The notes beneath the pieces were generated by a model. It was not told where the DNA came from. It searched no databases and saw nothing but the letters and a program-made list of their open reading frames with translations. DNA of 64,000 nucleotides from NCBI RefSeq assembly GCF_000797495.1, contig NZ_JTGN01000009.1, positions 1-64,000 of the forward strand, written 5' to 3'. This document shows positions 63,866 to 64,000 of the stretch, in pieces. The position numbers were made by a program, and so were the translations under genes. The DNA comes from Robinsoniella peoriensis. Its GTDB lineage: Bacteria > Bacillota > Clostridia > Lachnospirales > Lachnospiraceae. Within the stretch, counting starts at the first letter, position 1. Each line of letters starts with the position of its first letter.

Positions 63866-64000
63866 AAATATAATCCTCCTTTAAGTATTTGCGTAATTCT
63901 TCCCTGCCTCTACTCAGATATGCTTTCACTGAGCCTTCCGGAATATCTAATATATCTGCAATCTCATTTACTTTTAAGTCATCAAAATATTTCAGTAATA
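63855..64000 (-). CDS. ECF sigma factor, C-terminal end (5' part beyond window)
   Basis: Partial gene, the last 47 codons before a TAA at 63857-63855. The reading LLKYFDDLKVNEIADILDIP, then EGSVKAYLSRGREELRKYL, is sigma region 4 with its helix-turn-helix. It overlaps the DUF4179 gene. Domain 2 and the start lie right of the window. Confidence 0.85.
   Translation of the reverse strand, partial: LLKYFDDLKVNEIADILDIPEGSVKAYLSRGREELRKYLKEDYIYVQ

Overview
This window is most consistent with the chromosome of an anaerobic, gut-type Firmicute of the Lachnospiraceae/Clostridia. The grounds are low to moderate GC with purine-rich AGGAGG ribosome binding sites, many TTG and GTG starts, YesM/YesN-type two-component pairs beside sugar ABC transporters, an EFR1-type ferredoxin/flavodoxin protein, a FabV enoyl reductase, DUF4179 anti-sigma-like and DUF4304 proteins, and a clostridial-type acetolactate synthase with a Cys-rich insert. 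I saw no rRNA, tRNA, CRISPR array or complete insertion sequence.

Layout. 0-4.6 kb: aldose 1-epimerase-like protein, EFR1 protein and divergent TetR regulator with shared operator-like boxes, a secreted NlpC/P60 enzyme, then an AT-rich gap with a 22-nt tandem repeat. 4.6-13 kb: choloylglycine hydrolase-family enzyme, then a PadR-controlled cassette of an ABC-2 exporter (one ATPase, two permeases) and a 1234-residue fusion of two TsaA/TrmO-like domains (first one degenerate) to a complete UvrA-like ABC ATPase. This cassette is the most unusual system in the window. 13-17 kb: nucleoside salvage group (nucleoside hydrolase, an MFS transporter broken by one in-frame stop, DUF1349 protein) with a divergent Crp/Fnr-type regulator.

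17-26.7 kb: a multiple-monosaccharide ABC transporter (binding protein, ATPase, permease) downstream of a sensing operon: sugar-binding lipoprotein, YesM-like kinase, YesN-like regulator, second sugar-binding lipoprotein. A 165-bp nested palindrome sits between kinase and regulator. 26.7-33.7 kb: truncated rubrerythrin-like protein, uroporphyrinogen-decarboxylase-family protein with divergent AraC regulator, a large collagen-like protein with an adjacent glycosyltransferase, and a DUF4304 protein. 33.8-40.8 kb: an LplABC-type oligosaccharide importer flanked by a second YesM/YesN pair.

41-49.6 kb: a ribose-type importer joined to aldolase, FGGY kinase, short-chain dehydrogenase, ureidoglycolate-lyase-like protein and RpiR regulator, apparently a complete catabolic operon for an unidentified sugar or polyol. 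50-54.8 kb: FabV, a tyrosine-recombinase-fold protein lacking most catalytic residues, a truncated ilvN, ilvB and a TetR regulator. 55-58.9 kb: a dCache/HAMP/GGDEF diguanylate cyclase, and a five-bladed-propeller glycosidase-like protein with a divergent AraC regulator. 59-64 kb: an ECF sigma factor/ABC exporter operon, then a DUF4179 protein and the 3' end of a second ECF sigma factor running off the right edge.

Several gene remnants were found by hand translation of intergenic DNA: an FtsX-like permease piece (about 41.0 kb) and the C-terminal tail of an alpha/beta hydrolase (about 59.0 kb). With the broken MFS gene and truncated ilvN they show ongoing gene decay. All functional assignments are from reading motifs; no database search was run.
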